A stretch of DNA of 64,000 nt from Pieris napi (taxonomy: Eukaryota; Arthropoda; Insecta; Lepidoptera; Pieridae). The position numbers and the translations under genes were made by a program. Position 1 is the stretch's first letter. Each line of letters opens with the position of its first letter. Below the pieces are notes generated by a model. That model made no database searches. It worked only from the letters and a program-made list of their open reading frames with translations, and was not told where the DNA came from. Location of the stretch: NCBI RefSeq assembly GCF_905475465.1, contig NC_062259.1, positions 3,172,501 through 3,236,500 of the forward strand, given 5' to 3'. Shown piece after piece: positions 34,701-41,100 of the stretch.

Positions 34701-37700
34701 TCTCTGTAAAATATTTTTAATATATACTTTCCATATTTCATACTGATACCGAAATCAATTCGCAAATCGGATATGCTGCAAACGTGTCCGTTCTCACTGC
34801 ATCAAACGCCGCCGACGTTTAACAAGATATAGAGCACAGATCAACGCACTGCGCTTACATCTATTTACCAATTGACGAGTCAATCACCCACGGAATAGAT
34901 GTAGTGCATGAGCTGCATCGTCTGCGGCCGATTGTGCAACGACATTCTTTTATCAGCTGTAAGGTACGGCAGAATCCCGAAGCGACGTGACGTGACTACA
35001 CCAGAGAGTATGGCCGATCTTGCAAAGAACCTGTCGAACACCGAGCCCGCGCCACCCGCCGCTGCGCAGCCCGTGCAAGAGCAAGACGCTGACGCGATGG
35101 AGGAGTCTAAGGACGTCGCAAAAATGGTCATCCTGGCTCACCGCAATTTGAATTCGTACACCGAGGACTTCCGCAGGTCACTACAGTTGCAGACGTTCAT
35201 CGTGAAAGTTGATGATAATCGTGAAGGTACTAATATCACATAGATCAAATTTAGATTTAACGCATAGGGACTTAGGTACACTGAAATCAGTGGCGTAGAA
35301 ATGGGGTGGCAGGGCTGGCAAAATGCCACGTGCCCCCGAAGCAAGAGGTCCTCTGCCCAAGAGATATTATGTTCTATGGATGAATGTGAAGTCTCCAATA
35401 GGCATTGGGCTAGCGTGGGGACTACAGACCATTACCTCTCGCCTAAGAGAGGAGGCCTAAGGCTAAGGTCGGACATATACAACGTGTAATTGAGTACGCT
35501 GAAAATCTATTATTGAAAAAGCCCCATCAAAAGAATTTCCACGAAAGAAGATTTGCCACGGGCCCCAGTTGGTATAGTTACGCCACTGACTGAAATATTA
35601 TTAAAGTGTGTAAAAAAACATGTATTAATTAATAAATGTAGTCTAATAATTAAGGGCCCTGTCTAACGTAGAAAATGAAATGCCTTTGTAAGGAAATAAA
35701 ACACTTTCATATTTATCCTGTATTTTCATAATTTATTTGAATTATTTAGGAAGCAGACTGTAATTAGACAACAAATATAATATTAATCTCGTAACGTCTT
35801 TATAATATAAATATTGTATATCTTAGGGCAAGCTGGAAGTAGTGGCAGCAATGCCAGTACCAGCAACGCCAGCGCTGCTAACACCGCCAACGCTGCTAAC
35901 GCCGCCAACGCCGAAAACGCCGCAAACGCTGGAAACGCCGCAGTTGCTTCAAGCAGCGTGGAGCCAACTGCCAAATTGGAAGCTGCAGCTGACGACGGCA
36001 GCGCCGCCGCCGCCAGTCGCCTCGAAACCCTTACAGTCCTCTGGTCCAACGTCGCCTACCGCATGACCCCTGCTGTCCAACAAGTTGTCGAATTCGCAAA
36101 ACGCTTACCAGGCTTTCATATCCTGCCGCAAGATGACCAGCTTATTCTGATCAAGGTAAACCCTCTTTTGTGGACGTCCACCCTTGCGTTGCGGCTTTGC
36201 GACTGATTTTGCGAATGTTATTTGCTTTAACATATGTATTTGGAGAACAAGAGGATAGTGGGAGTTTGTTTTGTTCCCAGCTTGGATTCTTCGAGGTATG
36301 GCTGACCCGTGCCACTCGCATCTCTAATCCGACGGCGATTGTCTTCGATGACGGTACTTCGCTGAACCATCGCCAACTCGAATCAATGTATGATGTAAGT
36401 AATGTTTCCATACTTTCCTTTAAGTTTTGAATTGGAAGGAATTAAGAAAAGTTATACGCACACTTTGGGTTTATGAACGTTGAAGAAGTTTTATAAAAAC
36501 GCTACAGTTTTGTTGTCACGTAAATGGGTATTATAAAACTTTACATATATAAGCTCTCTAATTATTAAACATGGGTTCACCAAGGAACGAAGAGACAAAA
36601 CTGCGAAGGTAATTCAATGCGATTGCGTATATTTTAATCTTATATAAGTTATATTTAACGAATCTAATTTTCTGTAAAATGTAATACATAGATAGAATAC
36701 GTTTAGCTATTGATGGCTACCAGGAAATAAACCCTACATGTAGTTACAGCCGTCAATTTTATTCGCAATAACTAGGCAATAACGAAGTAACTGCGTTGAT
36801 CTACTTCACGCCAATCGAATTAATGAATGCACTTTGAAGGAGGGTGTCAACTGTCCCATCAATTGCGCGATTAGATTAGGAACTTGAGAGAAAATGTTAC
36901 AACCGTATTTTTTAAATAATTGAGTAAAAATTTATCCGAAAGTCCATAATGTTATATTGTGAGAAGTATACTAGGCCTCTTAATGTTTCAAAATGTATCA
37001 GAAATGTATACATAAATCTTGTTTTTTTTTAAGTTTTAGATAAATGGATTTAATATTCATATATTTAATCAGTATAAATTAGAAAGCTCAGCTCAAATTT
37101 GTATTAAAACTGTGTTATATCTATCCTCATAGGTAAGCTAAGCGTCGAATTTCAGACTAGATTCATATTTCAGTAAAATGCCTAAGTCTAAAGAAATTAC
37201 TATAATGCGCCGCTTTTATCTACTGGACACTTTTATGGAAAACATTTTATGCGTATATAACTTAAATATAAAATCGTTTGGCTAATAAATGTAGTAATAA
37301 TACAAAAATAAAAGACATTAAATAGCGCCTGTAAGTCTGTTGCTTCGAAACATAATTTCATTTTACTTTTTGTAGACTTCCTTCGCGACCGGAATACTGT
37401 CGTATGTTCGAGCAGTGATCAATTTGGAGATGACAGACGACGAGGCTGCAATCTTTACTGCCTGTCTGCTCGTCTCACCAGAACGCAATGGTCTCAGCGA
37501 CCGCGAACTAGTCGAATCACTTTTGCGCAGCGTTAATGAAGCCTTCATGTATGTGGTAAGTAAATGAAATATTTTTATTGTATTTTTATTCAGTTATTGT
37601 ATCATTAAAAATATCCTAGTATAGTAATGTAAGTGGTATATAGGACACCAACAGGATCGGTACAAAGGGTATTTAAAAATATACAATATATACAACGTTT

Positions 37701-37937
37701 TTTTTTGGCAAACTCTCACAGATGACTGAGAATGGAACAGCTAACGCCGCCAGTCGTCTGGAGTCATTCAATGCACTCGCACAAGAAGTACGCGTGCTTG
37801 GTGATCGCCACCACAATCTACTCGGTTGGTGCCGTGGCAACTGGCGTCGACTTGATCTGCCTGCTCTCTTTTCGGAAATCTTCGACATACCGAAGAACGA
37901 AGAGGAGTACGTACCGGACCATGCTGGCCCCGCTTAA
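10619..37937 (+). CDS. E78: Ecdysone-induced nuclear receptor E78 (NR1E), 8 coding exons
   Basis: E78 (Eip78C) is a nuclear receptor of the NR1 group and a transcriptional regulator in the ecdysone cascade. Eight exons join in phase to 1479 nt, or 492 residues. Residues 55-134 form the two-zinc-finger DNA-binding domain, with the P-box CEGCKG and the E78 signature CLRDGKCLVIRLNRNRC. A basic extension, YGRIPKR, follows. Residues 135-278 are the hinge, which includes an Asn/Ala-rich tract. The ligand-binding domain (about 279-492) carries PQDDQLILIKLGFFEVW and ends in the AF-2-like LFSEIFDIPK. E75, the nearest relative, differs in the second finger. Introns of 13.8 and 9.7 kb precede exons 2 and 3. 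The first exon is predicted from phase and context only; the other seven are firm. An alternative promoter giving a form without the first finger, as in Drosophila E78B, cannot be excluded. Confidence 0.88.
11301..11582 (+). repeat. tRNA-derived SINE in E78 intron 1
   Basis: The 5' head is tRNA-like. GGCCTAGTGGTTTGAG resembles a box A, and GGTTCGATCCCCGG is a good box B. The body includes GAAAACATCGTGAGGAAACC, GATCACCTACTTGC and a tail with AGGTTGTAGCGCCACTGATT. This order is known to me from a widespread lepidopteran SINE. Related copies lie at 14172-14475, 55675-55895 and 59758-60018. Reverse-strand open frames here are shadows. Confidence 0.8.
11583..13620. other. E78 intron 1 segment, mostly unrecognised
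   Basis: AT-rich intronic DNA. At 11871-11990 there is a GC-rich patch with an 11 bp perfect inverted repeat (GTGCGCAGAAA at 11875-11885 and its complement at 11896-11906). It looks like part of a dispersed repeat rather than an exon, although a 102-codon frame runs through it. Confidence 0.45.
13699..13711. promoter_or_regulatory. Candidate ecdysone response element (IR1)
   Basis: GGGTCAATGACCT is two nuclear receptor half-sites in inverted orientation with a 1 bp spacer. It fits the palindromic consensus for EcR/USP at every position. It lies in a GC-rich island (13660-13800) in the first intron of E78, a gene known to be ecdysone-induced. The match is direct; the function is inferred. Confidence 0.6.
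14172..14475 (+). repeat. SINE copy interrupted by a nested element
   Basis: Degenerate copy of the SINE at 11301. GGGAAACATCGTGATTTTAG, AAAATCGACGGC and CACCTACTTGC occur in the same order. An 86 bp element (14294-14379) interrupts it between the AGGCA and GATCAC segments. The tRNA-like head is badly decayed. Confidence 0.65.
14294..14379. mobile_element. 86 bp palindromic-ended mini-element
   Basis: It starts CCTTGCGATTC and ends with the exact complement GAATCGCAAGG. CAG flanks it on both sides (14291-14293 and 14380-14382), like a 3 bp target duplication. It sits inside a SINE, so its limits can be set by comparison with the uninterrupted copy at 11301. No coding capacity. Confidence 0.6.
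14515..14665 (-). repeat. LINE 3'-end fragment
   Basis: Reverse-strand relative of the coding tail at 755-1050. It shares the GTGATACCGCC edge, the GTGCGTTGCCGGCC segment and the TTCTTGAAGGACCCTAAGTC segment. Non-functional. Confidence 0.6.
14666..15994. other. E78 intron 1 segment, one hairpin only
   Basis: AT-rich, with no coding signal. It contains a 16 bp perfect stem, CTTTGGTAGATATTAT at 15819-15834 with its complement at 15854-15869, and an AT-rich loop. Confidence 0.45.
15995..16380 (+). mobile_element. Helitron-like non-autonomous repeat, family A
   Basis: It begins within CCTCCGAAACGGCTCGACCG, passes through CATATTCAGTAAGTCTGA and a segment ending TTTTCACCCCTCTACGATTA, and ends in GTGCAGCTAGTA. 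Related copies: 20325-20545, 23663-23935 and 23936-24240 (reverse), and 28525-28880 and 50955-51290 (forward). The CTAGT end and the lack of terminal inverted repeats fit a Helitron, but that class is my inference. Confidence 0.5.
16376..16425. repeat. TA-rich microsatellite
   Basis: Alternating TATATATGTATATATTATA units directly after the repeat at 15995. Confidence 0.8.
16426..17460. other. E78 intron 1 segment, nothing recognised
   Basis: No exon or element recognised. A small GAAGAGC triplication lies near 16667-16687. Confidence 0.45.
17471..17620 (+). promoter_or_regulatory. Possible alternative E78 promoter
   Basis: TATTTAAG at 17471 precedes an arthropod initiator-like ATCAGTTC with its A at 17506. 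The gap is a little wider than usual. The following 110 bases are distinctly less AT-rich and contain an E-box (CACGTG at 17582-17587) inside an imperfect palindrome built on AAAGTC and GACTTT. It could drive another first exon of E78. No downstream exon is proven. Confidence 0.25.
18095..18275. repeat. Triplicated GAAGTGAAACTTC motif block
   Basis: TTTTGAAGTGAAACTTCTTT is present at 18095 and 18185, with a one-base variant at 18252. Between the copies lie GTTACGCGCCAT-type segments. The core is itself a palindrome. Similar arrays with GAAGTATAACTTC and GCGCGCATCGTAAAA occur at 21330-21450, 21670-21760 and 48320-48570, so this is a dispersed family, not a local duplication. Confidence 0.6.
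18276..19620. other. E78 intron 1 segment, nothing recognised
   Basis: AT-rich intronic DNA without recognisable element or exon. Confidence 0.45.
19621..20250 (-). mobile_element. Helitron-like non-autonomous repeat, family B
   Basis: On the reverse strand it begins with GTCGTGTTTGTTACAAC near a TA run and ends GGCGGAACGAAGTTAGCCAG and then GTCAGCTAGT. A second terminus of the same kind lies at 19620-19660, so the unit may be compound. A sister copy on the same strand is at 45260-45670. Assigned to Helitrons from its CTAGT end only. Confidence 0.5.
20240..20320. repeat. GATATA microsatellite
   Basis: A run of ATATAG repeats, about 80 bases long, next to the Helitron-like element. Confidence 0.9.
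20325..20545 (-). mobile_element. Helitron-like repeat, family A copy
   Basis: Reverse-strand copy with AAAATAGGGGTTGATCATAG, CGATTCTCAGACTTACTGAA and GTGACACGAGAATTTTATAT in family order. Truncated at its 3' end. Confidence 0.5.
20656..20805 (+). repeat. Helitron-like repeat, family C copy (partial)
   Basis: Shares TATATAATTCTACTGTACGT, CTTTGTTTAATATTTTAATC and CAGGACAACGCCTGTCGG with the better copy at 23457-23660 on the other strand. Confidence 0.5.
20806..22430. other. E78 intron 1 segment, fragments of repeats only
   Basis: Holds the small dispersed GAAGTATAACT-type pieces at 21330-21450 and 21670-21760, and otherwise unrecognised AT-rich DNA. The 86-codon reverse frame at 21185-21445 overlaps such a piece and is not a gene. 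Confidence 0.45.
22431..23300 (-). pseudogene. Decayed retroelement ORF with C-terminal nuclease-like domain
   Basis: Read on the reverse strand, the sequence encodes a protein end with SWDDTHCKLTF, a Cys-rich patch (HICPCGSDVDKLGHHGLSC), DDGKRPDGMSLIPW, WDVTCSDTLAPSH, FVPFGVETLGPWGPSA and GQRISLAIQRGNAAS. I know this module from the C-terminal part of animal retroelement polyproteins; the family name is uncertain. The copy is dead: a Trp codon is now TAG (near 23102), and a one-base loss near 22940 shifts the frame just after the Cys-rich patch. The forward frames at 22634-23145 are shadows. Confidence 0.65.
23457..23660 (-). repeat. Helitron-like repeat, family C
   Basis: On the forward strand it starts ACTAGTGGACCCGACAGGCG and finishes in GTACAGTAGAATTATATATA. 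The element therefore lies on the reverse strand with a CCACTAGT end. Middle motifs: CAGCGCCATCTACCGGGCTG and CAAATCGGTCCATCCGTTTA. Confidence 0.55.
23663..23935 (-). mobile_element. Helitron-like repeat, family A copy
   Basis: Reverse-strand copy bounded by GACTAGATGATCCGACAAAC and GACACGAGAATTTTATATTA. It abuts another family A copy at 23936, head to tail on the same strand. Confidence 0.55.
23936..24240 (-). mobile_element. Helitron-like repeat, family A copy
   Basis: Best-preserved family A copy. Forward-strand edges are CTAGCTGACCGGGCAAACGT and GTGACACGAGAATTTTATAT, with GGGGTTGATCGTAGAGGGGT and ACCCCTAACATTTAGGGGGA inside. It lies next to the copy at 23663. Confidence 0.6.
24331..24505 (-). 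repeat. LINE 3'-end fragment
   Basis: A second reverse copy of the tail at 755-1050, with TTAAGTGATACCGCCCGCCG and GAGTGCGTTGCCGGCC and the CTTGAAGGACCCTAAGT segment. It ends about 60 bases before E78 exon 2. Confidence 0.6.
24563..24672 (+). CDS. E78: E78 exon 2, first zinc finger
   Basis: Acceptor TGTTGCAG, donor AAG|GTAAGT. It encodes a small Ala/Gly-rich lead and then CKVCGDKASGYHYGVTSCEG with the following CK, which holds the four zinc-binding cysteines and most of the P-box. The intron falls directly after CEGCK. I recall this position as a conserved intron site in nuclear receptor genes. Confidence 0.95.
24673..26090. other. E78 intron 2, first part
   Basis: AT-rich intronic DNA. No element or exon recognised. 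Confidence 0.45.
26095..26440. repeat. Three tandem copies of a ~120 bp unit
   Basis: The anchor AATGCTACTAGAATTAG recurs at 26143, 26266 and 26381 (steps of 123 and 115 bases). Each is followed by AAATAAA and a piece like CATAATTGAAAAGGAAA, and preceded by TTTGTAGCTAG. The copies differ by small gaps, so the array is not brand new. Non-coding, in E78 intron 2. Confidence 0.8.
26441..28520. other. E78 intron 2 segment, nothing recognised
   Basis: AT-rich. A small G-rich stretch at 27975-28020 (GTGGTGGCGGTGGGG) stands out, but I cannot assign it. Confidence 0.4.
28525..28880 (+). mobile_element. Helitron-like repeat, family A copy
   Basis: Forward copy starting TATAAAATTCTCGTGTCACA, with ACGCCTCGACCGATTCTTAT, AATTTTCACCTCACTGCGAT and an end near ACATGGCAAAACAAACGTAA. 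The CTAGT terminus is decayed. Confidence 0.55.
29285..29640 (-). pseudogene. LINE reverse transcriptase C-terminal fragment
   Basis: The reverse strand encodes a LINE ORF2 tail: TLSVGGVLRYNRLPQNIKSA, then DSLAIFKFRLRDHLLSDPSY. This is the typical segment near the stop codon of many animal non-LTR elements and is different from the tail at 755. A stop-rich 3' region follows. 5'-truncated. Confidence 0.6.
29641..32100. other. E78 intron 2 segment, two small repeats
   Basis: Mostly unrecognised. It contains a 43-base direct duplication (30279-30360, with ATTTCGTCGTAATATTATAA in both halves) and an imperfect palindrome centred on GCACCTTAGGTGC at 31184-31196. A TA run lies near 31556-31576. Confidence 0.45.
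32100..32640 (+). pseudogene. Decayed mariner transposase
   Basis: Scattered frames on the forward strand still give classical mariner pieces: LFHQDNAPSHTS around 32430-32465 (the second catalytic Asp), VAMAVIQDGFELWKIPPHLL and then the region that should hold the third Asp, DLVFSHFYLF. Stops and shifts interrupt it throughout. It belongs to a different mariner group from the intact copy at 3322. Confidence 0.65.
32641..34382. other. E78 intron 2, last part
   Basis: No exon or complete element seen. A box-B-like GGGGTTCGAACC at 33974-33985 may be the remnant of a tRNA-derived repeat. Confidence 0.4.
34383..34524 (+). CDS. E78: E78 exon 3, second zinc finger
   Basis: Acceptor TGTTGCAG, donor ACT|GTAAGT. 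It encodes GFFRRSIQKQIEYRC and the second finger, with CLVIRLNRNRCQYCRFKKC, ending GMSRD. The CLRDGKCL block separates E78 from E75. It joins exon 4 in phase 1 to complete a Ser codon. Confidence 0.96.
34957..35226 (+). CDS. E78: E78 exon 4, DNA-binding extension and hinge
   Basis: Starts after TATCAG and ends GAAG|GTACTA. It encodes VRYGRIPKRRDVTTPESMAD, then a Pro/Ala/Glu-rich hinge, then a helix-forming segment with AHRNLNSYTEDFRRSLQ. The donor is weaker than its neighbours. Phase 1 at both ends matches exons 3 and 5. Confidence 0.92.
35288..35588. mobile_element. hAT-type MITE in E78 intron 4
   Basis: 301 bp element with terminal inverted repeats CAGTGGCGTA / TACGCCACTG and a perfect 8 bp target duplication, ACTGAAAT, at 35280-35287 and 35589-35596. 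CA...TG ends and an 8 bp duplication are hallmarks of hAT elements. No transposase. It sits between E78 exons 4 and 5. Confidence 0.85.
35827..36155 (+). CDS. E78: E78 exon 5, Asn/Ala tract and start of ligand-binding domain
   Basis: Starts after ATCTTAG and ends ATCAAG|GTAAAC. The first third encodes an Asn-Ala repeat (residues ~222-250) built on AACGCC-type hexamers. The rest encodes LTVLWSNVAYRMTPAVQQVV and then the LBD signature FAKRLPGFHILPQDDQLILI. The repeat reads open in more than one frame, so it produces spurious long frames on both strands. Confidence 0.94.
36281..36394 (+). CDS. E78: E78 exon 6, ligand-binding domain
   Basis: Acceptor GTTCCCAG, donor GAT|GTAAGT, 38 codons in phase 0. 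It begins LGFFEVWLTRATRI and continues with the segment containing FDDGTSLNHRQLESMYD. These are helices 5 to 7 of the ligand-binding domain. Confidence 0.95.
36395..37375. other. E78 intron 6
   Basis: About 1 kb of AT-rich intron without recognisable content. Confidence 0.6.
37376..37555 (+). CDS. E78: E78 exon 7, ligand-binding domain
   Basis: Acceptor TTTTGTAG, donor GTG|GTAAGT, 60 codons in phase 0. It contains NLEMTDDEAAIFTACLLVSP and ERNGLSDRELVESLL, which fit helices 7 to 9 of an NR1 receptor. Confidence 0.95.
37722..37937 (+). CDS. E78: E78 exon 8, C-terminus
   Basis: Acceptor CTCACAG, 71 codons and a TAA stop. It carries helices 10-12, with VRVLGDRHHNLLGWCRGNW followed by the AF-2-like end LPALFSEIFDIPK and an acidic tail. 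An out-of-frame open reading at 37732-38061 overlaps it and is a shadow. Confidence 0.95.
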   Translation: MTENGTANAASRLESFNALAQEVRVLGDRHHNLLGWCRGNWRRLDLPALFSEIFDIPKNEEEYVPDHAGPA

Positions 37938-38100
37938 GCGGTCAAAAATGCTACAAGTTTGTCGTACAAGTGCTTGCCAACAACAACACATCAATTGGAA
38001 AACCTTAAAACCTGTTACAGAAAATACCTGGTACAGAAATACTTTGGATTTTTGTGTATAAAATACATCAAAGGTCACTTTATATCACGAAAATAAATTG
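37938..38100 (+). other. E78: E78 3' untranslated region with first poly(A) signal
   Basis: The first AATAAA after the stop codon is at 38092-38097. Others follow, for example at 38965-38970, so the transcript may be longer. The end is inferred from the signal only. Confidence 0.5.
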
Positions 38101-41100
38101 CAAAATAATTGTACGAAAATCTTGGGCATACATTTTAAAGTAACGCTTCTTACGCACGATTTTAAGGTTTTGTGTCTATTAGTTGCTATAATTGATTTAT
38201 ATAGTAGTTACACTACGAGTTTTTTTTTTTTTTTAAACAATTGTCTATTAGAGGGGCACTGTTTTTACTATTAAGTAGTGATATCATACATAATATTCGT
38301 GTATTGGTATATCTGTATACGTAAAGCATGTAATCATAGTATAAGTGTAACTGAAAACATATACCTGACTCGATTTTTCAAACGGTGAATTCCTAACATT
38401 CGTTTCACTCTGGATAATCTCAATAATAATCGGGCCATCTTGATTAAAATATCTTCTAAGTTATAACGAGTCAGGTAAATGTATTCTGTATTTTAATTAT
38501 ATCCGTATAATAATTCGTGTTGTTGCTAAACTGTTTCCTATTCGCGAATTATTGTATTGTAACTTTTACTTAAGACACTATTGTAACATTTAAGTTCAAG
38601 GAATGTGATATGGTGAAGGCCATCTTATACTTCTGGTCCACTATTATTCGTTATAGAATTATATTCAAAATTAACGTAAATGGTACAAATATTTATTCAA
38701 CAATTTCAGAAAAATAATCAGTGCAGTGGAACTGACGTAGTAATAAGTAAAGTTCTATCCTATTGTTTACTGAAAGAGGGTTAAAGAAAATTGTTAAAAG
38801 AAGTATTATCGGGATGAAAAGAATGATAGTGGGCCCAGTATAAAAACAAGAAAAAACAACTTTATGGCATACGACTGATAACTAGTGTTTATTGGATTAT
38901 ATAACTGAAGGTCTATCATTTGTTATATTACATATATGATTTCAGTTAATATTTAATTTTAAGAAATAAAAACACCTTTCTTTGCTCAACTTCGATTAGT
39001 TTAAAAGCGCATTTCGCGTTTATTATTAAATTACTTATGTTTCTACTAAATTTAAGCAAATTCCCTTCTGAAAGTGATATGATTTTTTTGAGTTTAGGAC
39101 TTTAATTTTTGAGCGTAATATTTGTGAATTGTAGATGACAGCTTAACGTAAAAATTATCTCAACGCATAGTGCGAACCTAGAAAAATATTGATATGGTGA
39201 TACTATTTTAGTCATAACGCTTTTCTCTCATTTAGAGAACAGCAACTATCTGTTTTATAATTAATCTGAATCTGAAACGTATAATTCCATAATATTGAAG
39301 AAATACAAATTAGTTATTTTGTAAAACCTACAGCCATCTTTCTCCGTATTTAATGTTGCAACAGATAAACTTATTCCAATCATTTACTTCATGTTTGAAG
39401 CAACTTATCCGCTACCATTGAAAAAAATTTAAGCAACTTGCAACAAACAAAATAGTTTAACATATATTTTAAGTATAACCCAAGTGGTCGCAATAAGCAA
39501 TTTCTAATATAAATTTTTAACTTACGATTTCATATATGTCGAATGCACTGAGATACTTTTGCGGTGAGCTTTCTAGAAAGTGTTGTGTATGGTAATGATT
39601 TAAATGCATTTATTATCTATTTAGTCAGTTTATGTCTGTTGTCTGAACTTTAACTGGTGGATCCTTATGGATTGTACAAATAGTTGGATTATTGTTATTT
39701 ACGAAATCTGTGAAGCGTATCTAGTTTCGTTAATTGTCTTAGAATTATTTCTTGTTATTTTAATTTGCTAAATTTTAAATAAATTGGTTTTCCGTATTTA
39801 ACATGTATTTTAATCCAAACCCAGATATTCATTGGTAAGTTTGTGATAAACGGTGCCACTCAGCTCTGAGGACCTCCTTTCAGACCCCTGAATTTTCTTT
39901 TATAGTCGCAATTACGGTGATTGTATGGTGAATTAACATTATAAAGATGCCGCCAAGTCTTCGTACATTAAATTGAAGTTGCAGGCACAGAAATTGACCG
40001 ATCGACAACTTCGCTGTGAAGATTATTAAATAAGGGTTTATGGGGCTTCTGAAAAGTTCGACATTCATGTGATGCATTTGCTAGTTTCCCTATTAGGAAA
40101 ATAAGCAACAAAAACAAAAGTTGCCTATGTGTTAGTTAGTATTCTGTACATTTTAAGATATTAGATTATAGGTAGAAAGATGTAAACGGGGAACAAATAA
40201 ACGCCATACTATTATTTTATATCTCTTTAATACCGTTTCGTATTGCCACTTTCTTAAACCACATGGAAGAAACAAGTCGTTAAATAAAATATATTTTAAG
40301 ACTTACTCTAAACAAATTAAATAATACAATCCACATACTACTTTAACAATAACAAAGCGAATAGCGAAGACTTTGAAAATGCAGGCTTGAGGCAGAAAAG
40401 CATTTGATACTATAGATGGCGCCATACAAAATCACCACTGTGAAGTTCGCAATATATTAATATTAGCAATATTTTATAGTTGCTACATTCACAGTGGTCA
40501 AGTCGTTTGACATGAGTGTCGTGAGTCTACTATCTGTACTCTCAATTAAATAGTTTTCATTGATGTCTATGAAGACGCATTTAACGCACACGTACATGAC
40601 GGATGTTTGTATTACTTACAGGGATAAATACATACAATAAAACAAATATCATATTTAGTCAATACTGATTTCTCATACAATATTCAAAATGTAATAATTT
40701 AAAAAATTGTGGCGGTCAAATATAAAATTTCCACAACTCAAACGTCAATAATAGACATATTGCTTTCTCATAAATCTGGGCTCTGACAGGGTTAGAATAA
40801 AGCAAAAGTCTTGAATTTTATTGACATTTGAGTAATGGGTAAATGTAAAATACATCAAACATATAATAAATAAGTTAAATGACGGATTATTTTAGTGAAC
40901 ACAGTTGAAGAGAGCTAAGTTACTATTGAACATGGTACAGACGCCGACAAAAGCATTCACTTACAATTAATCAAATAATTTAACTAATAATAGATAAGTC
41001 ACATTAAAATTATACAATTATAAATATAATTTAACAGAATGCCGATTTAACAGAGGCTTGAATGTAACCTATTTGTGAAATATACATGACGAGTTTAAAT

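Noticed and set aside
35783..36066. Ala-rich and Pro-rich frames on both strands over E78 exon 5
   Set aside because: By-products of the hexamer repeat that encodes the Asn/Ala tract; only the receptor frame continues in phase across both splice sites.
24563..37937. Assignment of the receptor to E75
   Set aside because: The second finger (CLRDGKCLVIRLNRNRC) and the LBD segment LGFFEVWLT fit E78; E75 has a different, longer knuckle and a much longer C-terminal F domain.
37732..38061. 109-codon frame overlapping E78 exon 8
   Set aside because: Out of frame with the receptor and made of its third-position and 3' UTR sequence.
40434..40498. A miR-27 homologue
   Set aside because: Only the first ten bases of one arm resemble it; the pairing outside the 11 bp stem is weak and this microRNA is not expected in insects.
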